From UBA6168 sp964508135 (GTDB lineage Bacteria > Bacteroidota > Bacteroidia > Chitinophagales > Saprospiraceae), in contig CAZDSU010000013.1 of NCBI GenBank assembly GCA_964508135.1, positions 1-64,000 on the forward strand: a stretch of 64,000 nucleotides of DNA, given 5' to 3'. Below are positions 8,311-16,252 of this stretch, in pieces. The first letter of the stretch is position 1. Each line of letters opens with the position of its first letter. Under the pieces are notes generated by a model. The model was not told the DNA's origin, ran no database searches, and saw nothing but the letters and a program-made list of their open reading frames with translations. Made by a program: the position numbers and the translations under genes.

Positions 8311-8719
8311 GGTTTTTGTAGATACAAATGTACTTATTGACCACCTTGCCGAACGGGAGCCATTTTGCCAATCTGCGAAGCAAATATTCCAATTGGCGGA
8401 AACAGGGCAGATACAAATGTGTGTTTCAACTTTGTCCATTTGCAATATTGCCTACATCTTCAGAAAATTAAGACCAGATACAGCCCTTGTATCCACACTT
8501 GAAAAGCTTATCAGCTTGGCTTCGCTGACCACAATTGACGAGGCTGTTGTTACACTTGCCATCAAAGCAAAATTCAAAGATTTTGAAGATGCCGTACAGC
8601 ATTTTAGCGCATTGAACGAGGGCGGAGTTACCCATTTGGTTACTCGAAATCCGAGTGATTTTGAAAAAAGCCTTCTTCCGATTTGTTCTCCAGAAGAATA
8701 TTTGAAGGGAAGAAATTGA
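8303..8719 (+). CDS. PIN-domain toxin (VapC-like)
   Basis: A 138-residue protein with the PIN-fold start VFVDTNVLIDHL, in which Asp7 is the first metal-binding acid. Later acidic residues lie in FKDFEDAVQ (about residue 93) and TRNPSDF (about residue 119). PIN toxins cleave RNA, typically tRNA or rRNA, and are neutralised by the upstream antitoxin. It overlaps the antitoxin by 8 bp. A hairpin repeat at 8731-8765 begins 11 bp after its stop, and the same hairpin follows xisI. Confidence 0.88.
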   Translation: MDKVFVDTNVLIDHLAEREPFCQSAKQIFQLAETGQIQMCVSTLSICNIAYIFRKLRPDTALVSTLEKLISLASLTTIDEAVVTLAIKAKFKDFEDAVQHFSALNEGGVTHLVTRNPSDFEKSLLPICSPEEYLKGRN

Positions 8720-8730
8720 TGTGACGAGGT

Positions 8731-8765
8731 CGCAAGTCACGCTGTGCTAGACTTGCTCGAACTGG
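8731..8765 (+). repeat. 35-bp hairpin repeat after vapC (copy 1)
   Basis: It differs from 9597-9631 by a single base over 35 bp and has the same orientation. It is self-complementary: GCAAGTC...GACTTGC extends to 11-bp arms with two mismatches and a 3-nt loop. It lies 11 bp after the vapC stop codon. The gene-then-hairpin order resembles a cassette boundary. Confidence 0.85.
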
Positions 8766-8835
8766 GTGAGAAAGTTGTGAATGCGGCTTTTTGACTTGCA
8801 ATGAGAAAGTGATACCTTTGGAAAAACAAACCAAT

Positions 8836-9249
8836 ATGGCCAAAGACCTACTCCATCAAATCGTAAAAGAAACACTCATTCAAGATGGGTGGACGATTAC
8901 GCACGACCCTTACCAGATGAAGGAATACGACCCCCAATGGGAGGTTGATTTTGGCGCAGAAAAAATCATCGCAGCGGAGCGGGGAGCCGACAAAATTGCC
9001 GTTGAAGCAAAAAGCTTTTTGGAGACTTCCTTTGCACACGAGTTTCACGGAATTTTGGGGCAATACCTTGATTACCGTTCAGGGTTAAAACGTCTGGAAC
9101 CAGCCCGCCAACTTTACTTGGCAGTTCCAGTAGAAATCTGGGAAAATGAGTTCCAGCGCATTGGAATCATCAACTCAATAAACGATTACGACGTTAAGGT
9201 TTTTGTCTATGACCCATTTTCGAAAATCATTTTGCAATGGAAAAAGTAA
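8836..9249 (+). CDS. xisH: XisH family protein
   Basis: The start MAKDLLHQIVKETLIQDGW (ATG 8836) matches the very conserved XisH N-terminus; the in-frame ATG at 8791 is upstream extension. The protein has 137 residues, the family length. WEVDFGAEKIIAAERGADKIAVEAKSF is the conserved core and has a restriction-endonuclease-like order of acidic residues and Lys (E..D, VEAKSF). XisH and XisI were named for controlling excision of the fdxN element in Anabaena. The pair is widespread in bacteria with no such element and its biochemical role is not settled. It overlaps xisI by 13 bp. Confidence 0.93.
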   Translation: MAKDLLHQIVKETLIQDGWTITHDPYQMKEYDPQWEVDFGAEKIIAAERGADKIAVEAKSFLETSFAHEFHGILGQYLDYRSGLKRLEPARQLYLAVPVEIWENEFQRIGIINSINDYDVKVFVYDPFSKIILQWKK

Positions 9250-9593
9250 CTGAAAAAATAGCTAGATACAGTCAAGTTCTCACCTCCTACCTTGAAGCCT
9301 TGGCAGAAGAGCGCAATACTGCCTTGGGCGGTACGGCTGATTGCAACGTCATCGCTGACACTAAAAACCACCACTATCAGCTTACCAGAATGGGCTGGGA
9401 GGGCCGGAAATACTATTTCGTCGTGCTGCTACACTTTAGCATCAAGCCCGATGGCAAGGTTTGGATTCAACAGAACAACACCGAGATTTTAGTCGGTGGG
9501 GAGCTTGAGCAGCGGGGTGTTGAGAAGATGGACATTGTCGTGGGATTTAGGCCTGAGTATTTGAGGGAGGCAACAGGGTATGCTGTGGCGTGA
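9237..9593 (+). CDS. xisI: XisI family protein
   Basis: A 118-residue protein with family features: MEKVTEKIARYSQVLTSYLE, the core DTKNHHYQLTRMGWEGRKYYF, WIQQNNTEI and a C-terminal MDIVVGFRPEYLREATGYAVA. XisI is the obligate partner of XisH. Translation starts inside xisH (13-bp overlap), so the two are probably made together. The 35-bp hairpin repeat begins 3 bp after the stop codon, and beyond it lies a second displaced uvrA tail. Confidence 0.93.
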   Translation: MEKVTEKIARYSQVLTSYLEALAEERNTALGGTADCNVIADTKNHHYQLTRMGWEGRKYYFVVLLHFSIKPDGKVWIQQNNTEILVGGELEQRGVEKMDIVVGFRPEYLREATGYAVA

Positions 9594-9596
9594 TGC

Positions 9597-9631
9597 CGCA
9601 AGTCACGCTGCGCTAGACTTGCTCGAACTGG
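9597..9631 (+). repeat. 35-bp hairpin repeat after xisI (copy 2)
   Basis: Second copy of the 8731-8765 hairpin, differing by one base. With copy 1 it forms direct repeats enclosing the xisHI pair. Confidence 0.85.
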
Positions 9632-9674
9632 GGGGAGTTGGACGGGGAAGTTTTTGAAAGAAAAGTTACTTTAG
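9632..9674 (+). pseudogene. Displaced copy of the uvrA 3' end (version 3)
   Basis: It reads SWTGKFLKEKLL and then a TAG stop, a third version of the UvrA C-terminus. Only about 40 bp of homology remains, abutting the hairpin repeat. The bases GAGTTGGACGGGGAAG are shared by all three tails. Confidence 0.85.
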
Positions 9675-9739
9675 CGTTCGGTGAAGTGCGGATAGTTGTG
9701 TCTGCTCCGAAACTTGGACTTACTAACATTTAATGCAGA

Positions 9740-11047
9740 ATGAAGTTGCTTAAAGGCTTTATTTCCTATGCTCATGATGATGAGCAATATTTCAACCTCA
9801 TTAAAGAGGGACTTCGGAAGCATGGAAGTCAATCTGCTATTATCGATTCCGATTTGTGGCAAGATGAAAAAATTTTACTTGGCTATCCTTGGCACGAGAC
9901 TATTCAAGAACAGATTATTGGATGTGATTTTGCAGTTTTTCTCGTCAGTGCAAGCTTTCTTTCATCTAAATATATCATCAAACATGAGTTTAAAAATTTT
10001 CTAGAACGCCAAGAAAATGAAGGATTTCTATTTTTCCCTTTACTAATAGAGCCTTGTGATTTTGAAAAATGGGAAAGCCTTGCTGTAAGGCAATTTTTTA
10101 AACCGAATGGTAGAGATTTTGGATGCCCTGAATTAAATAGACATTTCACTTTCGGAGACCTTGTTAAATACAATCCAGTCACAGGTGATATTTTTCCCAA
10201 TACTCATCGAGCACAATATTTTAAGGAGGTTATAAAGAAAATCGATGATGCTTTAAGTGAAAAATTGATTAATAATTTGGAAGAGCAAAAAATTGAAGAA
10301 CAAAATGATATAAAAGCTGAAGAGCAAAAAGGAATGCTCGTTCTAAGCCCTTTTCATGATGAGATGATACATGTTGAAGGTGGCGACTATAGTATGGGAA
10401 GCGAGAATCGTGATACAGAAAAACCAATTCATACAGTAGCTATTAAAGATTTTTATTTATGCAAATATCCAATAACAAATGGTCATTGGAATCAAATAAT
10501 GGGTGTTATCACAAATAATCAGGATGACGATAATATGCCAAAAGGAAATGTTAGCTGGGATGACGCTCAAGAATTTATTAAAATACTTAATAAACAAACA
10601 GGTGAACACTACAGGTTGCCATCAGAGGCAGAATGGGAGTTTGCTGCAAGGGGTGGAATAAAAAGTCAGGGATTTCAATTTGCCGGTAGTCATGATTGGC
10701 GTGAAGTTGCTTGGCTATTCGAAAATTCTGATGGCAAACCCCATCCAGTTGGACAAAAAAGAGCTAATGAATTAGGTCTGCATGATGTGAGTGGTAATGT
10801 TTGGGAATGGTGTGAAGATGATTGGCATGACAATTATTTTGGAGCACCATTAACAAATTCCGCTTGGGTTGATATATCAGGAGACAACAATTATAAGGTA
10901 CTTCGTGGAGGTGGCTGCTTTAGCAATCCTCTTAAAAAGGGGAAGGGTTATACTACTTTTAGGCAACCACACATACGTGATAAACGTCTTCAAGATTTAG
11001 GGTTTCGCCTAGCTAAAGATTTTAGCCCAGTTGTCCCAAGCATTTAA
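9740..11047 (+). CDS. TIR domain fused to an FGE/SUMF1-like (C-type-lectin-fold) domain
   Basis: A 435-residue fusion. Residues 1-150 form a bacterial TIR domain: KGFISYAHDDEQYFNLIKEG, CDFAVFLVSASFLSS, and KHEFKNFLER with Glu83 at the position of the catalytic glutamate of TIR NADases. A Glu/Lys-rich linker (about 170-205) leads to a formylglycine-generating-enzyme-like domain (MIHVEGGDYSMGSENRD, YRLPSEAEWEFAARGG, GLHDVSGNVWEWCEDDW, VLRGGGCFSN, LGFRLA). The paired active-site cysteines of true FGE are not evident (only RGGGC), so it is more likely a recognition module. Such folds occur as conflict-system sensors. The gene is clearly more AT-rich than uvrA or katE, suggesting transfer. Product role in NAD-depleting defence is inferred. 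Confidence 0.9.
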   Translation: MKLLKGFISYAHDDEQYFNLIKEGLRKHGSQSAIIDSDLWQDEKILLGYPWHETIQEQIIGCDFAVFLVSASFLSSKYIIKHEFKNFLERQENEGFLFFPLLIEPCDFEKWESLAVRQFFKPNGRDFGCPELNRHFTFGDLVKYNPVTGDIFPNTHRAQYFKEVIKKIDDALSEKLINNLEEQKIEEQNDIKAEEQKGMLVLSPFHDEMIHVEGGDYSMGSENRDTEKPIHTVAIKDFYLCKYPITNGHWNQIMGVITNNQDDDNMPKGNVSWDDAQEFIKILNKQTGEHYRLPSEAEWEFAARGGIKSQGFQFAGSHDWREVAWLFENSDGKPHPVGQKRANELGLHDVSGNVWEWCEDDWHDNYFGAPLTNSAWVDISGDNNYKVLRGGGCFSNPLKKGKGYTTFRQPHIRDKRLQDLGFRLAKDFSPVVPSI

Positions 11048-11484
11048 GTTGCGTTAAGTTTGAAACTTACCGCCGCAGCCACATGGCAACCCAAGTTCCA
11101 GTAAGTTTGAAACTTACTGGCGCAGTCATTCGGCCGGCTCACCATCCACCCACCACAAACCAAGACAGGATTGCACCACTGATTTAGCGGTTTGGGCGGA
11201 TGAAAACGTATTTGTCAACAAGCACAGCAAAAATCCTTTTTCATCGGCTCAATCTAGCGCCTACTCCATCGCTCAAAAGCACCAAACTTTTTCACTGCCT
11301 ACATGAACATCTCGTGGTGTCAGCCTTTAATAAGGTAACAATGGTTGATGACCGTGTTCAACTAATTACTTACTCCACCTTTCATATTTGATAAATCAGG
11401 AAGTTCAACTTGTTTAGGACTTGGGTTGTGCCAGTTAAAACAGGTATTACCCTCCGTCCTAACTTACTCTTAAATCATTTTACG
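11048..11484. other. Intergenic region between TIR-FGE and katE
   Basis: It carries two palindromes with the core AAGTTTGAAACTT (11053-11070 and 11100-11118) in a 47-bp direct repeat that also includes the following CGCAG. A 63-codon open frame at 11200-11391 has no recognisable features and is not called. The katE promoter should lie in the right half, but no clear box was found. Confidence 0.55.
11053..11118. repeat. Paired palindromes with core AAGTTTGAAACTT
   Basis: GTTAAGTTTGAAACTTAC at 11053-11070 and AGTAAGTTTGAAACTTACT at 11100-11118. Related cores occur at 19940-19972, 46058-46087 and 49983-50009. Confidence 0.75.
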
Positions 11485-13671
11485 ATGAAAAAAAGCAACA
11501 ACGACAACACTAAAAAAGCCTTGAAAACGGATGCAGGAGAACCCAAGCCATCCAATCAAAAAACAGAAGAATTGCTCAGGGATGTCAGCCATCCCGATGA
11601 TCAGTTCCTCACCACCAATCAAGGCGTTCGCATCAACGACAACAACAACTCGCTGAAAGCGGGTGAACGGGGGCCTTCCCTGTTGGAGGACTTTATCCTT
11701 CGGGAAAAAATCACGCACTTTGACCACGAGCGAATCCCGGAGCGCATCGTGCATGCGCGGGGCAGTGCTGCGCACGGCGTATTCAGGGTTTATGAGTCCA
11801 TGTCAAAGTACACGAAAGCTGGTTTCCTCACCGACACCGGCCGTGAGACGCCCGTCTTTGTGCGTTTCTCTACCGTGGCAGGTTCCAAGGGTTCATCGGA
11901 CCTGGCAAGGGATGTGCGGGGGTTTGCCGTAAAGTTCTATACCGAGGAGGGCATATTCGACCTCGTTGGCAACAATATCCCGGTCTTCTTTATCCAGGAT
12001 GCCATGAAATTCCCCGACCTCGTGCATGCTGTCAAGCCGGAGCCTCATCACGAAATGCCGCAGGCAGCTTCCGCTCACGACACTTTCTGGGACTTCATTT
12101 CGCTGATGCCCGAGTCCATGCACATGATTATGTGGGCCATGAGTGACCGGGCCTTGCCCCGCAGCCTCCGCATGATGGAGGGGTTTGGCGTTCACACTTT
12201 TCGTTTGATCAACGACAATGGCGAAGCCGTTTTTGTCAAATTCCATTGGAAACCACTACTGGGGGTCCATTCGGTGTGCTGGGACGAGGCGCAGAAAATC
12301 TCCGGCAAAGATTCAGACTTCCACCGCAGGGACCTTTGGGAGAACATCGAAAAGGGCAATTTTCCGGAATGGGAATTTGGTCTACAAATTATACCCGAAG
12401 CGGACGAGCACAAATACCCGTTCGACTTGCTGGACCCCACTAAGCTGGTGCCAGAGGAACTGGTGCCCGTGCAGCGGATAGGCAAGATGACCCTCAACCG
12501 CAACCCGGAAAACTTCTTTGCAGAGACGGAGCAGGTCGCCTTCCATCCCGGCCATATCGTGCCCGGCATTGACTTCACCAACGATCCGCTGCTACAAGGC
12601 CGCCTGTTTTCCTATACGGACACCCAACTTTCCCGATTGGGCAGCCCCAACTTTCATGAAATACCGATCAACCGTTCCATTGCTCCCGTCCACAACAACC
12701 AGCGGGACGGCCACATGCGCCAGACCATCAACGCTGGCGGAACGAATTACCACCCCAACAGCATCGGCAGTGGTTGCCCGTTTCAGGCAAAAATGGCCGA
12801 CGGCGGCTTTGTGAGCTACACCGAAAAGATTGATGCCGTGAAAGTGAGGAACCGCAGCGAGAGTTTTCGGGATCACTTCAGCCAGGCCACCTTGTTTTTC
12901 CATAGCCAAAGCCCAGCCGAGCAACAGCATATCGTGGATGCCTTCAGCTTCGAACTTGGCAAGCTGGAGCGGCCCTATATCCGTGAGCGCATGGTGGGCG
13001 TGCTGACGCAGGTGGACAAAACACTTGCCACCAAGGTGGCCGCCAACTTGGGCATTCCAGTACCCAATGGGCCGGAGCGCCCGATGAACCTCGGCGTATC
13101 TGCCGACGACAAGGGCAACCATGAGCCTGTGTCCGCAAAATCTGTCATTGAAAAATCGCCAGCCCTCAGCATGGCCAATACCGTGAAAGACACCATCAAA
13201 ACCCGCCGGATTGCCATTTTGGCTACCAACGGCGTCAGCGGCAGTTCTCTGAACACCATGAAAGAAACTTTGCAAAATGAGGGTGCTGCGGTCAAGGTAA
13301 TTTCGCAAAAGCTGGGTAGCATACAAACGGAGGAAGGCGGTGCCATCCCAGTTGACGGCAGTTTCCTGACCGAGGCTTCCGTTGTGTACGATGCCGTGTT
13401 TGTGGCGGGAGGCAAAAAGTCCTTGTCTGCGTTGGCAGGTGACCCCGATGCGCTGCATTTTGTCAACGAAGCTTACAGGCATTGCAAGGCAATAGGCACC
13501 GAAAAGGAGGGAAGCGATTTTCTAAATGCCACATATATTGGCAATAAGGCTTCGGATAGCAAAGCCCCGGACCCAGGCGTTTTGATAGGCATGAAACCAA
13601 AGGAATTTGTTTCGGCCATTGCTCAGCACCGATTTTGGGAACGGGAGACGGCCCGTAAAGTACCTGCGTAG
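11485..13671 (+). CDS. katE: Large-subunit catalase (HPII type)
   Basis: Heme catalase of 728 residues from ATG 11485; upstream in-frame sequence from 11410 lacks conservation. The core has the active-site His90 in RIPERIVHARGSAAHG, the Asn/Phe region VFVRFSTVAGSKGSSD, and the proximal Tyr in FSYTDTQLSRLGSPNF. The extra C-terminal domain (TRRIAILATNGVSGSS...) is the DJ-1/PfpI-like flavodoxin-fold domain that distinguishes large-subunit clade II catalases. It decomposes hydrogen peroxide in the cytoplasm. A terminator hairpin lies at 13689-13733. It is flanked by the accessory islet on its left. Confidence 0.97.
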   Translation: MKKSNNDNTKKALKTDAGEPKPSNQKTEELLRDVSHPDDQFLTTNQGVRINDNNNSLKAGERGPSLLEDFILREKITHFDHERIPERIVHARGSAAHGVFRVYESMSKYTKAGFLTDTGRETPVFVRFSTVAGSKGSSDLARDVRGFAVKFYTEEGIFDLVGNNIPVFFIQDAMKFPDLVHAVKPEPHHEMPQAASAHDTFWDFISLMPESMHMIMWAMSDRALPRSLRMMEGFGVHTFRLINDNGEAVFVKFHWKPLLGVHSVCWDEAQKISGKDSDFHRRDLWENIEKGNFPEWEFGLQIIPEADEHKYPFDLLDPTKLVPEELVPVQRIGKMTLNRNPENFFAETEQVAFHPGHIVPGIDFTNDPLLQGRLFSYTDTQLSRLGSPNFHEIPINRSIAPVHNNQRDGHMRQTINAGGTNYHPNSIGSGCPFQAKMADGGFVSYTEKIDAVKVRNRSESFRDHFSQATLFFHSQSPAEQQHIVDAFSFELGKLERPYIRERMVGVLTQVDKTLATKVAANLGIPVPNGPERPMNLGVSADDKGNHEPVSAKSVIEKSPALSMANTVKDTIKTRRIAILATNGVSGSSLNTMKETLQNEGAAVKVISQKLGSIQTEEGGAIPVDGSFLTEASVVYDAVFVAGGKKSLSALAGDPDALHFVNEAYRHCKAIGTEKEGSDFLNATYIGNKASDSKAPDPGVLIGMKPKEFVSAIAQHRFWERETARKVPA

Positions 13672-13688
13672 CAGCGAGGTTTAATGTA

Positions 13689-13733
13689 ATAAAAAAGGAG
13701 CGGATGCGTAATGTACGTGTCTGCTCCTTTTAT
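13689..13733 (+). terminator. katE terminator
   Basis: AAAAAGGAGC...GCTCCTTTTAT forms a stem with an A-run on the left and a T-run on the right, 18 bp after the katE stop. Confidence 0.7.
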
Positions 13734-13763
13734 ATTGCGGAAAAAAGCGCTTCTATATTTCGC

Positions 13764-13802
13764 AAAAAAAATGACCGGGCGAAGTCTCACCCAGTCATTT
13801 TT
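13764..13802 (-). terminator. Terminator of the Pro/Asp-rich gene, copy 1
   Basis: AAAATGACCGGG...CCCAGTCATTTT forms a hairpin flanked by A and T runs on both sides, so it may work bidirectionally between katE and the minus-strand gene. Confidence 0.75.
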
Positions 13803-13886
13803 TTTCAAAATCGCCTATGGTACAACGGTTTATATGCGGGTATTAAACCACGCTAAAACCATTAAGTATAATGCTATCCAATCCCT

Positions 13887-14288
13887 TTAAAGCGGGGTAT
13901 TGGACGCTTGCCCAGGAATGGTAGGACTTTCGTCTGGCAATGGATTGGTCGGGTCAATATCTTCATCCATGTCAGACGATTCCTCGTCTGTGAACTCAGG
14001 GTCAGTGCTTGGCCTCCGACGATAGGGGTCAGTATCTGGCAAGGGGTCCCTTGAGTCGGGGTCTTTGTTGTCGTTCGTGCCCGGTTCAGTGCCCGATTTT
14101 TGTTCGCCGGAAAGGCGACGGTAAGGGTCTGTATCAGGCAGGGGATTCACCGGTGAAGGCGCATCACCCCCTTTTTCCTGGTCAGGAAAATTCGGGCGAG
14201 CACCCGCTGGATTCAAAGGATTGTTGCGGTTTTTATCCTCATCCGGCAACGGATTGGTCGGCGTAGGATGAATGCTGTTGTCTGGCAT
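13887..14288 (-). CDS. Pro/Asp-rich disordered repeat protein, copy 1
   Basis: A 133-residue hydrophilic protein dominated by Pro, Asp, Asn and Arg, with no signal peptide and no hydrophobic core. It has recurring words: NPLPDEDKNRNNPL at residues 11-24, then NPLPDTDPYRR, DPLPDTDPYRRR, and a final NPLPDESP. It is predicted to be intrinsically disordered. It is about three-quarters identical to the copy at 16989-17393. Function is unknown. A role as a structural or binding scaffold, or a stress-protective hydrophilin, is speculative. A conserved terminator and upstream region support real expression. Confidence 0.8.
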   Translation of the reverse strand: MPDNSIHPTPTNPLPDEDKNRNNPLNPAGARPNFPDQEKGGDAPSPVNPLPDTDPYRRLSGEQKSGTEPGTNDNKDPDSRDPLPDTDPYRRRPSTDPEFTDEESSDMDEDIDPTNPLPDESPTIPGQASNTPL

Positions 14289-14579
14289 GATGTTACATTT
14301 TTTTGGTTAGCGATATGGTTCAATTCACAGGCAAAACGTGCTATAGTTTCAGATGTTCATGTTGAATTGAATGTTTTTGATAGCAATTCAATCTTTTGTT
14401 GAAGGCTAACAGCTATAGCATTTCAATTCAAGCGAATTTACCTCGTCATGGCAATGGCTTTCCCGACGCTGCCAAACCTGGTTGACACAAAAAATATTGC
14501 GATGGAGTAAATTAGTGTAAAATTTTTCACCTTAGCCTTTCAAAAGGAGTCGCCTTTAATCAAGCAAAACTATCAACAA
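14289..14579. other. Divergent promoter region
   Basis: The left 90 bp are the conserved upstream region of the duplicated Pro/Asp-rich gene. The rest is AT-rich with several AATTGAA words and should carry the hexosaminidase promoter. No unambiguous TAnnTTTG box was found. Confidence 0.4.
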
Positions 14580-16190
14580 ATGTTACAGACAAAACGCACC
14601 AATTTATTCAAGGCATTCTTCCTTATTTCCGTTCTGGGGTCTTTGCTGTCCTGCGAACCCGAAAAGCAGCCGACACCTGCCGACCTTTCAAAAGTCAGCT
14701 TCATTCCCCAGCCCGTCTCGGTCACGGCTACTGGGAGTTCGTTCGAGCTGTCGGACAAAACTGATATATATGTGCAGGGGGAATCCGAAGAACTACAACA
14801 AATCGGCCAATACCTGGCCGACAAGCTCAACCCTTCCACCGGCTTGGGGATGGAGGTGAAATCCACCACCCAAGCGCCCAAGGCCGGGAACATTTACCTG
14901 ACCCTTTCCGAAAGCGATACGCTGGGGGAGGAAGGCTACGAGCTGACCGTCACCGAAGACCTCGTGACTTTGACGGCCCACCGCCCGGCAGGATTGTTTC
15001 GGGGCATCCAAACTATCCGGCAGGCATTGCCCGCCAAGGTGGAAAGCTCGGACAAGCAGGAAGCAGCTTGGATAATAGCGACGGGCACCATCCTGGATTA
15101 TCCGGCATACGTCCACCGAGGCTCCATGCTCGACGTTTCACGCCACTTCTTTGGGGTAGAAGACGTGAAGCGGTTCATAGAGTTAATCGCCGCTTACAAA
15201 ATGAACGTGCTGCACCTGCACCTCTCCGACGACCAGGGATGGCGCATCGAAATCAAGTCGTGGCCGAACCTTACGGCGCACGGCGGCAGCACACAAGTCG
15301 GGGGCGGCAAAGGCGGCTTCTACACCCAGGAGCAATACGCCGACCTCGTGAAATATGCCCAGGCCCGCTACATCACCATCATTCCCGAAATTGACATGCC
15401 CGGCCATACTAATGCGGCACTGGCCTCCTATCCCGAACTGAACTGCAACGGCAAGGCTCCCAAACTGTACACTGGTACAGAGGTAGGCTTCAGCACGCTT
15501 TGCGTAAACAAAGAAATCACCTACAAATTCATAGATGACGTCGTGCGGGAACTGGTGGCGCTTACGCCTGGGCCTTACTTCCACGTCGGTGGTGACGAAT
15601 CCCACGCCACGAAAAAAGCGGATTATCTGCTCTTCGTCAACAAGGTGAAGGACATCGTGAAATCTCATGGCAAACGCATGGTCGGTTGGGACGAGACCGC
15701 ACAGGCCAACCTCGATGCGCAGGATGTCGTGCAGCTTTGGGCCAATGCCGATTTTGCCAAACTGGCGGTGAGCAAAGGCGCCAAGCTCATCATGTCCCCG
15801 GCCAACAAAGCCTACCTCGACATGCAGTACGATTCTACCACCCGCCTTGGCCTGCACTGGGCCGCCTATATCGAGCTCGATAGCGCCTATATTTGGGACC
15901 CCGCCACACTCGTGCCCGGCATCACAAAAGAAAACATCCTCGGCGTGGAAGCACCCCTGTGGACAGAAACTATCGTCATCATGGACGACATCGAGTACAT
16001 GGTGTTCCCCCGTCTCCCTGGCTATGCAGAAATAGGCTGGTCGCCCCCCACCAACCGGAACTGGGAAGAATACAAGGTGCGGCTAGGCAAGCAAAAGGAG
16101 CGGTTCGAGGCGATGGGGGTTGACTATTATCCGTCGAAACTGGTGGAGTGGATGGAGGTGGAGAAGGATACAGTAGAATTGAAGGATTAA
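14580..16190 (+). CDS. GH20 beta-N-acetylhexosaminidase, lipoprotein
   Basis: A 536-residue protein with a lipoprotein signal (SVLGSLLSC). The N-terminal GH20b domain (residues 30-160, PQPVSVTATGSSFELSDKTDIYV) precedes the TIM barrel. Barrel motifs are HLHLSDDQGWRIEIKSWPNL, PEIDMPGHTNAALASYPEL and HVGGDES, where Asp339-Glu340 are the catalytic pair of substrate-assisted hydrolysis. It releases terminal GlcNAc/GalNAc from chitin oligosaccharides, peptidoglycan fragments or glycans, probably at the cell surface. A second GH20 lies at 46144-48045. The gene is enclosed by the duplicated Pro/Asp-rich blocks. Confidence 0.95.
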   Translation: MLQTKRTNLFKAFFLISVLGSLLSCEPEKQPTPADLSKVSFIPQPVSVTATGSSFELSDKTDIYVQGESEELQQIGQYLADKLNPSTGLGMEVKSTTQAPKAGNIYLTLSESDTLGEEGYELTVTEDLVTLTAHRPAGLFRGIQTIRQALPAKVESSDKQEAAWIIATGTILDYPAYVHRGSMLDVSRHFFGVEDVKRFIELIAAYKMNVLHLHLSDDQGWRIEIKSWPNLTAHGGSTQVGGGKGGFYTQEQYADLVKYAQARYITIIPEIDMPGHTNAALASYPELNCNGKAPKLYTGTEVGFSTLCVNKEITYKFIDDVVRELVALTPGPYFHVGGDESHATKKADYLLFVNKVKDIVKSHGKRMVGWDETAQANLDAQDVVQLWANADFAKLAVSKGAKLIMSPANKAYLDMQYDSTTRLGLHWAAYIELDSAYIWDPATLVPGITKENILGVEAPLWTETIVIMDDIEYMVFPRLPGYAEIGWSPPTNRNWEEYKVRLGKQKERFEAMGVDYYPSKLVEWMEVEKDTVELKD

Positions 16191-16195
16191 GTGGT

Positions 16196-16225
16196 AGTCG
16201 GCGTGATTCGAAGGTCACGCCTACT
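16196..16225 (+). terminator. Hairpin after the first GH20 gene
   Basis: AGTCGGCGTGA / TCACGCCTACT, 11-bp arms with one mismatch, 5 bp after the stop and 28 bp before the next gene. There is no strong T-run, so it is either a weak terminator or a mobile short repeat. Confidence 0.45.
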
Positions 16226-16252
16226 ATTTGAACTACATCAAAAATCAAAATC

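Larger units (their letters stand above)
13764..14379. repeat. 616-bp duplicated block, copy 1
   Basis: The block includes a terminator, a conserved 3' UTR, the Pro/Asp-rich gene and about 90 bp upstream of it. It aligns along its whole length with 16870-17485 in the same orientation. Non-coding flanks are conserved as well as the gene. Confidence 0.85.

Noticed and set aside
8791..8835. Upstream start for xisH at 8791
   Set aside because: The family starts MAKDLLH at 8836; the extra codons overlap the intergenic spacer after the hairpin repeat.
10350..11047. FGE-like C-terminal domain as the target of a diversity-generating retroelement
   Set aside because: FGE/C-type-lectin folds are common DGR targets, but no reverse transcriptase, no template repeat and no adenine-biased variable copy were seen in the window.
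11200..11391. 63-codon ORF before katE
   Set aside because: No similarity to any family, low-complexity leader, and no partner gene. It is probably chance in an AT-rich spacer.
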